In this document: positions 18,026 to 26,882 of the stretch, piece after piece
Layout of the letters: each line of letters begins with the position of its first letter
Numbering within the stretch: position 1 is the first letter of the stretch
From: Altericroceibacterium indicum
Lineage (GTDB): Bacteria; Pseudomonadota; Alphaproteobacteria; Sphingomonadales; Sphingomonadaceae
Direction: 5' to 3'
Assembly: GCF_009828105.1 (NCBI RefSeq)
Contig: NZ_WTYQ01000006.1
Span: forward strand, 62,001-126,000
DNA length: 64,000 bases
Made by a program: the position numbers and the translations under genes
Notes under the pieces: model-generated
The model's input: the letters and a program-made list of their open reading frames with translations, nothing else
Databases searched by the model: none
Told to the model about the DNA's origin: nothing

Positions 18026-20866
18026 ATGAAGACATCCAAATTCGTTTGGATCTCGTCGTCTTTTGGCGCGCTTGCATGCGCCAGCATGGCGGCGCCAGTT
18101 TCAGCACAAGACATCGATTCGCAGGAAAACCAGATACAGGATGTGAGCAATTCTGATTCGGGTTTGAATGATGAAATCGTCGTCAGCGGCATTCGCGAAG
18201 CGTACCGCAAAGCATTGGAAGTAAAGCGCGATTCGTCACAAGTGGTTGAATCTGTGGTCGCGGAAGATGTCGGCAAACTGCCTGATAACAACGTCATCGA
18301 AGCCTTGCAGCGCCTCAGCGGTATTCAGATTACGAACCGTGGTGGCGGTGAAGCCAGCGGTCTGTCGATTCGCGGTTTGCCAGACGCATTGACCACGTGG
18401 AACGGCCGCAAAGTGTTCACCGCATCGGGCACATCCTTTGCCTTGCAGGATATCCCGGCCAATCTCGTCAAGCGGATCGATGTGTATAAAACCCGTTCCG
18501 CTGGCCAGATCGAAACCGGGCTTGCCGGCCAGATTGACGTGCAGACCCGCCGTCCGTTTGACTTCGATGGTTTCGCCATTTCCGGCGTAGCACGCGGAAT
18601 TTATGACGAAACATCGGATAAGGTGAACCCGAATATCAGTGCCTTGCTGTCTGATCGCTGGGAAACAGGCATTGGCGAATTTGGCGCGCTCATCAACGTG
18701 AGCTATGCCCGCACCAAATATCGCGATATGAGCGTGACACCGGGCGCTGTGGTGCCATTCGTCACCGAAAATCCGCCGGCAGCCACTGGCTTTACCCCGC
18801 TTCAGCGCGTGTTTCCTGATACTGGCGCATGGCAGGGCGGGCTTGATCGGGGCCTGCCCTATGCTGCGGGTTCCACATTCCAGCTGAACGGCGTCGAAAC
18901 GCCCTATTACCTGTCGCGCGATGCGATCTTCGCCAATGATGTTCACTCAACACGTGAACGCCCTGCGGTGAATGCTGCGCTGCAATGGTCGCCCAACCCT
19001 AATGCGACCTATACGTTTGAATTCTTTTACAATGGCTTCCGTTCAACCACGATGAACTCGCTCCATTTCACCTTTGCCGATTGGTGGGGTGATCTGGGGC
19101 CAAATCCTGGCAGCACATTCGAGCTTTTTGATGGGACGAACATCATCAAATCCCGCACGGTAGGCAGTGCTGCTGGCTTCAACAGCGGTGATTTCACCAA
19201 GGCGAGAACGGATAGCTATGTTTATGCGCTCAACGGTGATTGGAAATTTGACGATGAACGCGGGCACATCACGGCTGATCTTTCTTTCCAGGACAGCAAA
19301 TACACCACGCAGTTCCTCGCCATGCGGATCAACCGGAGCATTCCAGATACGCTGAACGTTGATTTCAACGCTGGGGGCGGGCTACCCAGTTGGAGCTTTG
19401 GCAATAATGCCTTGCTGACCGATCCGGACGCCTGGACGGTGGGCGAGCTATACGACAATGCCAATGGGTCGAGCGGCAAAGCCTATACATTCCAGCTTGA
19501 TGGCTCTTATGACTTTGATGAAGGCTTGCTGCGCACGGTGCGTGTGGGTGCACGGGCAGACCGGCGCAAAGCTGCGGATTCTGTCCGTACGCAAAACGCT
19601 GGTGCTTTGAATCAGCAGTTGAGCGCTCTTCCAGGTGATGCCTATTTTATCAATGATGGCTTCTTCAATGGCCGGGCAGATGTTCCGGCATCATGGATCA
19701 ATGTTGATGGCAATTGGCTTTATGACCATGCCGATATGGTGCGTGAACTGTACCGGGATAGCGTTTCACCCGGCATAGAAACATCCGACCAATTGAAAAT
19801 GCTGACGGTCTTCGACATCAATGAAGACACGCTGGCAGCCTATGGTGAAGCGGATTTCGAAAAATATGTTGGCGACGTCCGGTTCTTCCTGCAGACCGGT
19901 TTGCGCTATGTGACAGTGGATACAAGTTCTGTCTTTACAGATAGATATGGCGCTGGAACATCACGGGCGACGACGAAAACCAACAAGCTGTTGCCGTCTG
20001 CTACCTTCATCATTGATCCGACAGACAAGCTGCGCTTCCGCTTCAATTACGGCAAGACATTGCGGCGCCCGGCCTTTTCGGACCTGAACCCGAATTATAA
20101 TCTGACGGAAGATCTCACCGGTGTGGGCCGGGGTTCAGGCAGCAGCGGCAATTCCGATCTCAGCCCTACCACTTCGACCAATTACGACTTCTCGATCGAG
20201 TGGTATTTCCAGCCTGGAAGCGCGCTTTATGCAACCGCATTCCGGCGTGATATCAAGGGCCTGGTTGTTCCGCTCACGTCTGTTGTCACCATCCCCAATA
20301 CCGGCCTCAACACGGATATATTTGCCGTCACAAGGCCGGAAAATGCCTCCAAGGGTGTGCTGAAAGGTATCGAACTGGGCGCGACATACTTCCCTGAATT
20401 ACCCGGAATCCTCAACGGATTGGGGGCACAAGGGAGCCTGACGGTGCTCGACAGCAGCCAGACGATCCCGATTACGGATGAAAACGGCAATGTCGTAGAG
20501 GAAGTGAAGAGCCAGTTCTTCGGTGTCTCGGACCTCTCCTACAATGTCACGGCCGCTTATGACCGGGGCGGTGTGGGTGTGCGCTTGTCCTATGTCTGGC
20601 GGAAGAACTTCCTGGCTGCCAATGAGGCCCGGCTGTTCGCCAACCCGATTGGCCAGTGGCGCAAGCCGGAGAAGAGCCTTGACTTCCAGTTGAGCTACAG
20701 CCTGTCCGATCATCTCGGGGTGACCTTTGATGCGGTGAATATCACCAATGAAAAGCAGCAAAGCTATTACCGCTTCGGTGATGCCGGCGGGCCGGACATC
20801 TATAATTTCGGCTCCACGCTGCTCAACCGCACTTTTGCTCTCGGCATCCGTTATACATTCGATTGA
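18026..20866 (+). CDS. TonB-dependent outer-membrane receptor (arabino-oligosaccharide uptake, inferred)
   Basis: The 946-residue receptor has a signal peptide (cleavage after APVSA, about residue 28), a plug domain with EDVGKLPDNNVIEALQRLSGIQI and GLSIRGLPDALTTWNGR, and a 22-strand barrel ending in FALGIRYTFD with a terminal aromatic-X residue pair. The plug pattern is that of the Caulobacter/Xanthomonas carbohydrate receptor group (TIGR01782 type). The ATG at 18026 follows GGGGAGGA by six bases. It is co-transcribed with the GH43 endo-arabinanase gene two bases downstream and controlled by a copy of the locus motif, so arabinan fragments are the likely cargo. Confidence 0.9.
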   Translation: MKTSKFVWISSSFGALACASMAAPVSAQDIDSQENQIQDVSNSDSGLNDEIVVSGIREAYRKALEVKRDSSQVVESVVAEDVGKLPDNNVIEALQRLSGIQITNRGGGEASGLSIRGLPDALTTWNGRKVFTASGTSFALQDIPANLVKRIDVYKTRSAGQIETGLAGQIDVQTRRPFDFDGFAISGVARGIYDETSDKVNPNISALLSDRWETGIGEFGALINVSYARTKYRDMSVTPGAVVPFVTENPPAATGFTPLQRVFPDTGAWQGGLDRGLPYAAGSTFQLNGVETPYYLSRDAIFANDVHSTRERPAVNAALQWSPNPNATYTFEFFYNGFRSTTMNSLHFTFADWWGDLGPNPGSTFELFDGTNIIKSRTVGSAAGFNSGDFTKARTDSYVYALNGDWKFDDERGHITADLSFQDSKYTTQFLAMRINRSIPDTLNVDFNAGGGLPSWSFGNNALLTDPDAWTVGELYDNANGSSGKAYTFQLDGSYDFDEGLLRTVRVGARADRRKAADSVRTQNAGALNQQLSALPGDAYFINDGFFNGRADVPASWINVDGNWLYDHADMVRELYRDSVSPGIETSDQLKMLTVFDINEDTLAAYGEADFEKYVGDVRFFLQTGLRYVTVDTSSVFTDRYGAGTSRATTKTNKLLPSATFIIDPTDKLRFRFNYGKTLRRPAFSDLNPNYNLTEDLTGVGRGSGSSGNSDLSPTTSTNYDFSIEWYFQPGSALYATAFRRDIKGLVVPLTSVVTIPNTGLNTDIFAVTRPENASKGVLKGIELGATYFPELPGILNGLGAQGSLTVLDSSQTIPITDENGNVVEEVKSQFFGVSDLSYNVTAAYDRGGVGVRLSYVWRKNFLAANEARLFANPIGQWRKPEKSLDFQLSYSLSDHLGVTFDAVNITNEKQQSYYRFGDAGGPDIYNFGSTLLNRTFALGIRYTFD

Positions 20867-20868
20867 CG

Positions 20869-21915
20869 ATGCTGAGCATTCGCGCCCGCAGTGTTTTCTC
20901 TCCTTACGCTGCGGGCGTGCTTTTTTTCGCGGCGGCGTGGCTGGCTGGTTGCGCCGCCCCGCTTCGCACTGTTGGCGGAGTGAGCGGTGACATTTCGCCG
21001 GTGCATGATCCGGCCATGATCAAACTGCATGATGAATATGTGCTGTTCGTTACATCCCATCAGAATACACCCTATGCCTTTTTGCCGGTGCGGACATCGC
21101 GCGATCTGACCCATTGGACCTTTCGCGGGCCGGTGATTCCCCGATTGCCTGAATGGGCAGAAGGCGAAGTGCCCGGTGTCAGCGGCATATGGGCACCCGA
21201 TGTTCTGCAAGTGGGCCATCAGACACGGCTCTATTATTCGCTCTCCCGCTTTGGTGAAAACCGCTCGGCGATCGGGTTATTGACCAACGATCATTTTGAC
21301 CCTGAAAAGCCTTCTGCAGGATGGGTGGATCGGGGCCTTGTTTTTCGATCAGGGCCAGGCGACGATTTCAACGCCATCGATCCCAATGTGCTGGTGGATG
21401 AAGCGGGGCGACACTGGCTGAGTTTTGGCAGTTTCTGGTCTGGTATCAAGCTTATCGAGCTAAACCCTGAAACCGGCCTGCCACTGGCCGATGCGCCACT
21501 CCATGCCATTGCCCGCCGTGCCGAACCGGGGGCGATTGAGGCACCGTTTCTCTATGCGCATGGCGGATATTACTATCTCTTCGCCAGTTTCGACCGATGC
21601 TGCATGGGGGTGAAGAGCACGTATCATGTGATGGTCGGCAGATCGCGCGCAGTCACCGGGCCTTATCTCGATAAGGAGGGGCGTGACATGATGGATGGCG
21701 GCGGTTCAGTCGTTTTGCGGGCTGATCTGGAAGCTGATCAAAGGTTTAAAGGGCCAGGTCATGAAGCGGTGCTTCGTGATGGAGAGCGCGATCTTATCAT
21801 CTACCACGCCTATGATGCCAAGCGGGAGGGTACGGCGACTTTACGGATTCAGCAATTGGACTGGAGCGCCGATGGCTGGCCCACTGCCGTACCGCTCACT
21901 AAACGCAGTGATTAA
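20869..21915 (+). CDS. GH43 arabinan endo-1,5-alpha-L-arabinosidase, lipoprotein
   Basis: The 348-residue five-bladed propeller of family 43 has all three catalytic acids in the expected frames: Asp47 (SPVHDPAMIK), Asp171 (NAIDPNVLVD) and Glu224 (AIEAPFLY), with GIWAPDV and GPGHEAV as supporting motifs. A lipobox (LAGC, Cys near 28) places it in the periplasm or on the cell surface. It cuts internal alpha-1,5 bonds of arabinan, giving fragments to GH51. The ATG at 20869 is used here; a TTG at 20863 overlapping the receptor stop is possible, and neither has a clear ribosome-binding site, so translation may depend on coupling to the receptor. Confidence 0.88.
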   Translation: MLSIRARSVFSPYAAGVLFFAAAWLAGCAAPLRTVGGVSGDISPVHDPAMIKLHDEYVLFVTSHQNTPYAFLPVRTSRDLTHWTFRGPVIPRLPEWAEGEVPGVSGIWAPDVLQVGHQTRLYYSLSRFGENRSAIGLLTNDHFDPEKPSAGWVDRGLVFRSGPGDDFNAIDPNVLVDEAGRHWLSFGSFWSGIKLIELNPETGLPLADAPLHAIARRAEPGAIEAPFLYAHGGYYYLFASFDRCCMGVKSTYHVMVGRSRAVTGPYLDKEGRDMMDGGGSVVLRADLEADQRFKGPGHEAVLRDGERDLIIYHAYDAKREGTATLRIQQLDWSADGWPTAVPLTKRSD

Positions 21916-21938
21916 GCGGCATCATGCAGCCCGATCAA

Positions 21939-22718
21939 TCAGGCGATAGGCTTGCGGATCAGGGGATCGTTTTCCTTGCCCAGACTGCGAGGTGCCATGC
22001 TGCCCGATAGCGCTGTATCGAGATAGGCTTTCTCCACCAGATCGGTCATCGCCTGATGGGCGGCATCGCGGTCTCCGGCTTTCACCGCATCAAATACGCG
22101 CTGGTGATCGGGCAGAGGGTCACGCCTGAGGGGGCTGTGCCGCTGCTTGTAGATCGTGGTCCATGCTACGGCCGCACCCACCCCGCTGGTGAGGGTGACG
22201 AGAAAGGGGTTGTTGGCTGCATCGAGCAGCGCTTCATGAAACTTCTGATCCGCTTCACGGCCTTCGACAGAGGCGAGGGTAAAGCGGCCCATATCGGCCA
22301 ACGCGCTTTCCATCACATCAATATGCGTCTGATTTCGACGATAGGCTGCCAGAGCTGCCGCTTGCGGTTCCACAATCCGGCGCAATTCAAACAGGCTGGA
22401 GAGCAGTTCTTCCGGTGGCTCGGTCTCGAATATCCAGGAGAGCACATCGGGATCAAGCAAATGCCACTTGGATTGTTCTGTCACCTGCGTGCCGCGTTTG
22501 GGGCGGGATTCCACCATCCCTTTTGCGGCCAGAATGCGCACAGCTTCACGATAGGCAGTGCGTGAAACATGCAGCCTTTCGCTGGCTTCAATTTCACCGA
22601 CCAGAACTTCACCGGGAAGATAAGCGCCTGATACGATCTGGATTCCCAGCTTTCGGGCAATCGTCCCGTGGAGGCGGAGGCCTTTGGTACCGGGAATTTC
22701 GGGAGCGCTTTTCTGCAT
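21939..22718 (-). CDS. GntR-family regulator, FCD type (candidate regulator of the pentose locus)
   Basis: The 259-residue protein has an N-terminal winged helix (GIQIVSGAYLPGEVL, SRTAYREAVRILAAKGMVESRPKRGTQV) and an FCD effector domain (LRRIVEPQAAALAAYR, FHEALLDAANNPFL, HQRVFDAVKAGD), the layout of DgoR- and FadR-like sugar-acid regulators. It lies inside the sugar locus, between GH43 and the semialdehyde dehydrogenase, and is the natural candidate to bind the TTGTCTGAGTA motif, with an aldonate or keto-deoxy acid as inducer. Its own upstream region (around 22726-22740) shows only a degenerate match. Confidence 0.85.
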   Translation of the reverse strand: MQKSAPEIPGTKGLRLHGTIARKLGIQIVSGAYLPGEVLVGEIEASERLHVSRTAYREAVRILAAKGMVESRPKRGTQVTEQSKWHLLDPDVLSWIFETEPPEELLSSLFELRRIVEPQAAALAAYRRNQTHIDVMESALADMGRFTLASVEGREADQKFHEALLDAANNPFLVTLTSGVGAAVAWTTIYKQRHSPLRRDPLPDHQRVFDAVKAGDRDAAHQAMTDLVEKAYLDTALSGSMAPRSLGKENDPLIRKPIA

Positions 22719-22827
22719 AATTCTCTGACATCAATAAGGGATTGCAGGTCAATCCTGAGGCAACCATGTTTTGTAAGGTACATTCTGGCCCACAGGGCGA
22801 AAGCTGTCCAGAAGCCAGATATGCTCA

Positions 22828-22855
22828 GGGGCTTCCCTCATGTGAGAGAAGCCCC
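22828..22855. terminator. hairpin between semialdehyde dehydrogenase and GntR genes
   Basis: GGGGCTTC and GAAGCCCC, with inner CTCA/TGAG pairs, form a strong stem. No U-run follows on the minus strand, so it may be a weak terminator or an mRNA end-protecting hairpin. Confidence 0.45.
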
Positions 22856-22892
22856 ATAGAACTTGCACTGTATTGGCTTATGCAAGGGCAGT

Positions 22893-24464
22893 TTAGCCCT
22901 TATATTCACCATTCACACGGCGCGGGAGGCCCAGTGGGTTAGCCGCTTTGAGCGCGGGTGGAAGCAGAGCATCGGCAATATCCTGATAGCAGACAGGGCG
23001 CAGATAACGCTTCATCGCCAATGTGCCGACCGACGTGGTTGCCGGAGCAGAAGTGGCCGGGAAGGGGCCGCCGTGAACCATGGCATGGCACACTTCAACG
23101 CCGGTTGGCCAACCATTGGCGAGCACGCGGCCAGCCTTTTCGGTCAGAATCGGCAGAACCTTGGCAGCGAAAGCCTCATCCGCTTCCACCATATGGACGG
23201 TGGCAGTGAGCTGGCCTTCAAGCCCTTCCAAAACCTTCAGCAATTGTGCTTCGTCGCTGCAACGGATGATAAGCGAGGCAACACCGAACACTTCATCACC
23301 CAGGGCTTCATCAGCAAGGAAAGCCTCGCCGCTGGTTTCGAAAATTGCTGACGTGGCAGCGGTTGGGTTTTCCGCCGATTTGCTGGTGCCAAGCTGGCGA
23401 ACATGGGCATGGCCGCTCAGCTTGGATGTGCCCTCGGCAAAGGCTTTGCAGATGCCGGATGTGAGCATCGAAGCGGGCTGTGTATCGGCCAGTGCCTTGA
23501 CAGCAGCGGCTTCAAATGTGTCCAGCTCAGGTGTGTCGAGTGCAACCACCAGGCCGGGATTGGTGCAGAACTGGCCTGAACCCATTGCCAGTGACCCGAT
23601 GAAAGCTGCGCCCAATGCGTCAGCCTTTTCCTTCATGGCATGAGGCATCAGAACTACCGGATTGATAGCGCTCATTTCGGCATAAACAGGGATCGGCTCT
23701 TTGCGCTTCTGCGCGATATCGACCAGCGCGAGGCCGCCAGCGCGTGAGCCGGTGAAGCCCACTGCCTTGATGTGCGGATTGGCAACCAAGGCACCGCCCA
23801 ATTCATGGCTCGTGCCGGGCAGGTAAGAGAAAGTACCGCCGGGCAGGCCCTTGTTAGCAACCGCCTTGGCGATAGCTTTGGCAACCAGTTCGCCTGTGCC
23901 GGGATGGGCCGGATGGCCTTTCACGACAACCGGGCAGCCCGCAGCGAATGCAGACGCGGTGTCACCACCAGCCACTGAGAAGGCGAGCGGGAAGTTTGAA
24001 GCGCCAAACACGGCGACCGGGCCATAGGGAACGTTCATCAGGCGCAGGTCAGCGCGGGGGAGAGGCGTGCGATCAGGCATCGCTTCATCAATGCGAATGT
24101 CCAGCCAATGGCCATCGCGCACTTCGGCAGCAAACAGGCGAAGCTGGCCACAGGTACGGCCCCGTTCACCTTCAAGGCGTGGGCGGGGAAGCGCTGTTTC
24201 CGCCATGGCGGTGACAATCAGTTCATCGCCAATGGCTTCAATGGCATCGGCCACTGCTTCGAGAAAAGCTGCACGGTCTTCAGGAGAAAGTGTGCCGAAA
24301 GTTGCGGCGGCCTCTGCTGCTGCTGCGCAAGCCTTGGCCACATCATCGGTGGTGGCTTCGGAATAGGTTCCGTCCAGCTTTTCTCCGGTGGAAGGATTCA
24401 ATGCTTCGAATCGTGCGTCTGCCTGGCGGGTTTCACCTGCGATCAGAATGGCTCCGTCGGTCAT
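22893..24464 (-). CDS. 2-ketoglutarate semialdehyde dehydrogenase (aldehyde dehydrogenase superfamily)
   Basis: The 523-residue enzyme oxidises 2-ketoglutarate semialdehyde to 2-ketoglutarate, the last step of the pathway and the entry into the TCA cycle. It has the catalytic Cys300 (GSGQFCTNPG) and Glu263 (YAEMSAINP), the GFTGSRAGG cofactor turn and the FGASNFPLAFSVAGGDTASA segment characteristic of the KGSADH/NADP-linked subgroup rather than ordinary GabD-type enzymes. The gene is preceded at 24489-24500 by a weak match to the locus motif. It lies 174 bases before the GntR gene, in the same direction. Confidence 0.88.
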   Translation of the reverse strand: MTDGAILIAGETRQADARFEALNPSTGEKLDGTYSEATTDDVAKACAAAAEAAATFGTLSPEDRAAFLEAVADAIEAIGDELIVTAMAETALPRPRLEGERGRTCGQLRLFAAEVRDGHWLDIRIDEAMPDRTPLPRADLRLMNVPYGPVAVFGASNFPLAFSVAGGDTASAFAAGCPVVVKGHPAHPGTGELVAKAIAKAVANKGLPGGTFSYLPGTSHELGGALVANPHIKAVGFTGSRAGGLALVDIAQKRKEPIPVYAEMSAINPVVLMPHAMKEKADALGAAFIGSLAMGSGQFCTNPGLVVALDTPELDTFEAAAVKALADTQPASMLTSGICKAFAEGTSKLSGHAHVRQLGTSKSAENPTAATSAIFETSGEAFLADEALGDEVFGVASLIIRCSDEAQLLKVLEGLEGQLTATVHMVEADEAFAAKVLPILTEKAGRVLANGWPTGVEVCHAMVHGGPFPATSAPATTSVGTLAMKRYLRPVCYQDIADALLPPALKAANPLGLPRRVNGEYKG

Positions 24465-24488
24465 TATATCTCCTGCTTTGGCTTTGCT

Positions 24489-24500
24489 GGTCAGTCAAAA
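24489..24500 (-). promoter_or_regulatory. weak arabinose-locus motif before semialdehyde dehydrogenase
   Basis: On the minus strand this reads TTTTGACTGACC, matching TTTTGTCTGAGT at 9 of 12 positions. It is 25 bases upstream of the start, the position held by the strong copies, which is the main reason to mention it. Confidence 0.3.
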
Positions 24501-24626
24501 ATGTAAATTCGCTGCGGGCAAGATCTCGTGGTTGCCGCATGGGTTGGAGATAAACTCATACAATATGAATTTAAAGGGTGGGTATCGATTTCAGCCGGAT
24601 TTATTTGCTGGAAGGGCGAATATGAA

Positions 24627-24660
24627 GACGCCGCCAGTGCTTTTTAGCTCCGACGGCGTC
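24627..24660 (-). terminator. possible terminator after APC permease (minus strand)
   Basis: GACGCCG and CGGCGTC form a 7-bp stem with a 20-base loop downstream of the permease stop. On the minus strand only TTCATATTC follows, so the call is tentative. Confidence 0.4.
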
Positions 24661-24690
24661 TCAATCCAGCCTTGAATGGCGGTTCTTGGG

Positions 24691-26241
24691 TTAAGGAAGT
24701 TCGGGCGTATCTTCCTCCAGCGTGACCACTTCAACCACGCCACGGCCAAGATGGCTCTTGCGATAGCCATAGGCATAATAAATCACGAGGCCGATCGCGC
24801 CCCAGATGGGCAGAACCAGCATGGCTTCATAGGGCAGGTTCACGAAAAGGAAGATGCAGCCAATTACGGTTGCCGGACCGACGAACCAAAGTGCCGGTGT
24901 GCGGAAGCTGCGCTTGCGATGCGGGTCACGGCGGCGCAGCAGCATGACGGCGATGGCTACCATCATAAAGGCATAAAGCGTGCCGGCATTGGCGATGTCC
25001 ACCAATTGCCCCACGGGCAGAAAGGCCGCAGCAAAAGCCACCGCGCCGCCGGTGATGGCAGTCACCACATGAGGCGTTTTCCATTTGTGATGCACTCGTG
25101 AGAGGGCATCCGGCAGAAGCCCGTCACGCGACATCACAAAGAAGATACGTGTCTGGCCAAAAAGCAAGACCAGGATCACCGACGGCAAGGCAATAAAAGC
25201 CGCCGTGCCGAGCATATTACCCACCGCGCCAAAGCCGATTTCGCGCAGTACATGGGCCAGCGCTTCGTTCGAACATACCAGTGCATCGGCATAGGCTGGC
25301 ATGGCGCACTGGCGGGCAAGTTCGACTGAACCTGTTGTCAGTGGAACCCCATTGGCTCCCATGATGGGCTGCCCACCGATGGCGCCAACGGCCCCGGCGG
25401 CCACCAGCATATAGAAAACTGTGCAGATCAATAAGCTGGCGATAAGACCGATAGGAACATTGCGCTGCGGATTCTTGGTTTCTTCAGCGGCAGTGGAAAC
25501 CGCATCAAACCCAACATAAGCGAAGAACATGGTGGCTGCTGCGCCCACGACACCGACACCAGAGCCCAGGCCGCCAAAGACACCGGCGGGAAGAAAAGGG
25601 CTGAAATGTGCGCTTTGTGATGCAGGAATGGTCAGGGCGATAAAGGCCGTCAGTGCCACCAGCTTGATCGTTACCAGTACAGCATTCACGCGGGCGCTTT
25701 CCGATGTGCCCACCATCAAGAGGCCTGTCACGATGAGGGAAATGACGACTGCGGGAAGATTGATGAACCCACCTTCCGAACCGCCCAGAGCCAGCGGAGC
25801 TGTTTTCAGGAATGGGGGCAGGTCTATCCCCAGATATTGCTCCAATATCGTACCGGTGAAATAGCCGGACCAGCTGACGGCCACCGCACTGGCGGCTACC
25901 GCATATTCCAGCACCAGTGCCCAGCCTACGGTCCAGGCGAGAAACTCGCCCATGACGGTATAGGTATAGGTGTAGGCAGAGCCCGCTACAGGCACCATCG
26001 CGGCAATTTCAGCATAGCATAGTGCTGCCACGACGCAGATCGCGCCGGCGACTGCAAAGGCCAGAATGAGACCCGGCCCAGCTTTTTGTGCACCGGCTGC
26101 CGTAAGCACAAAGATACCTGCGCCGATAACGCATCCGATTCCAAACAACGTAAGTTGGAACCAGCCTAATGTTCTGTGGAGGGACTTCTGTTCAGCTGCA
26201 GCGAGGATTTGATCGAGAGGCTTGATGCGCCCAAAAATCAT
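24691..26241 (-). CDS. APC-family amino acid permease, second copy
   Basis: The 516-residue, 12-helix or longer transporter carries GIGCVIGAGIFVLTAAGAQKAGPG in helix 1 and FDAVSTAAEETKNPQRNVP, as in cationic amino-acid transporter (CAT/YfnA) relatives. A large loop containing the segment QCAMPAYADALVCSNEALAHVL, with two cysteines, interrupts the middle. It is related to the permease at 817-2229 but clearly diverged (different N-terminus, longer tail). A perfect 16-bp palindrome lies 72-87 bases upstream of its start at 26313-26328. Its place at the edge of the sugar locus need not mean a role in sugar use. Confidence 0.88.
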   Translation of the reverse strand: MIFGRIKPLDQILAAAEQKSLHRTLGWFQLTLFGIGCVIGAGIFVLTAAGAQKAGPGLILAFAVAGAICVVAALCYAEIAAMVPVAGSAYTYTYTVMGEFLAWTVGWALVLEYAVAASAVAVSWSGYFTGTILEQYLGIDLPPFLKTAPLALGGSEGGFINLPAVVISLIVTGLLMVGTSESARVNAVLVTIKLVALTAFIALTIPASQSAHFSPFLPAGVFGGLGSGVGVVGAAATMFFAYVGFDAVSTAAEETKNPQRNVPIGLIASLLICTVFYMLVAAGAVGAIGGQPIMGANGVPLTTGSVELARQCAMPAYADALVCSNEALAHVLREIGFGAVGNMLGTAAFIALPSVILVLLFGQTRIFFVMSRDGLLPDALSRVHHKWKTPHVVTAITGGAVAFAAAFLPVGQLVDIANAGTLYAFMMVAIAVMLLRRRDPHRKRSFRTPALWFVGPATVIGCIFLFVNLPYEAMLVLPIWGAIGLVIYYAYGYRKSHLGRGVVEVVTLEEDTPELP

Positions 26242-26312
26242 AAAGAAGGTCCCGATAGAGCCGCATGATGCGTCGATAAGGCCGGTTGTTTATCACTTTT
26301 TTGCAAGAGCGC

Positions 26313-26328
26313 TATGCAAATTTGCATA
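26313..26328. promoter_or_regulatory. perfect palindrome upstream of APC permease
   Basis: TATGCAAATTTGCATA is a perfect 16-bp inverted repeat in the otherwise empty 268-base region between the permease (minus) and the VanZ-like gene (plus). It looks like a dimeric repressor operator, most likely for the permease. The binding protein is unknown. Confidence 0.5.
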
Positions 26329-26509
26329 CCGAATTATAAAATTCCACGTGAGAAAAACCGCGCGCGCTGACGTTTAGCCATTTTCTGAGGATGTGTGCGA
26401 AAGTGGCATTGCTAGCGCGTCATTACTGGCTTATCTGTGCTGCGGTGCACCATGTCGCTTGTGTCGCACAATTTGCCAGTTACCGTCGTCATTGAGTATT
26501 GAGCTGCTG

Positions 26510-26878
26510 ATGCATCGTTCTGTCTTTTTCCGCATCCTGCTCTGGGGCGCTCTGCTGGTAACATCATTTCTTGCACTGACACCCGGCCCGGTCGGCCAGG
26601 CGATCGAAAGCAGCCATGTGCGCCATGCGATTGCTTTCGTGTTTTTGCCCTGGCTGACAATGGTGGCTTATCCTCACTTCAAAGCACGGTGGGTGTTTTT
26701 GCTTTACGTGATGTTCGGGGGGCTGATCGAAATTGTGCAACTGGTCATGCAAGTGGGGCGCCATGGGCAGTGGAGTGATTGGTTCTACGATATTGGTGTC
26801 ACGCTGATGGCTGTGTTGGCAGGGCTTATCGTCAGGGCGTTCGTCAAATATCCATCTGAAACTGGGCAGGAAAATTGA
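26510..26878 (+). CDS. VanZ-like membrane protein
   Basis: The 122-residue protein has four predicted membrane helices and the VanZ-family motifs DSK-like [19 protein letters not shown] and [10 protein letters not shown]...[23 protein letters not shown] (the conserved E-Q and D-W-x-x-D positions are seen). Function of these proteins is poorly defined; VanZ itself gives mild teicoplanin resistance. The gene for undecaprenyl-diphosphatase begins four bases after it, so they are one unit, which hints at a role in envelope lipid-carrier biology. The start at 26510 lacks a good ribosome-binding site; the open frame extends to 26393. Confidence 0.75.
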   Translation: MHRSVFFRILLWGALLVTSFLALTPGPVGQAIESSHVRHAIAFVFLPWLTMVAYPHFKARWVFLLYVMFGGLIEIVQLVMQVGRHGQWSDWFYDIGVTLMAVLAGLIVRAFVKYPSETGQEN

Positions 26879-26882
26879 TCCT

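Noticed and set aside
18026-20866. A TonB receptor for iron siderophores at 18026
   Set aside because: Its plug pattern and operon partner (GH43) fit carbohydrate receptors, and no iron-related genes or Fur-like box were seen nearby.
26304-26315. AAGAGCGCTATG as a further LacI operator
   Set aside because: Only one half matches the TRTAGC|GCTAYA pattern, and it overlaps the better palindrome at 26313.
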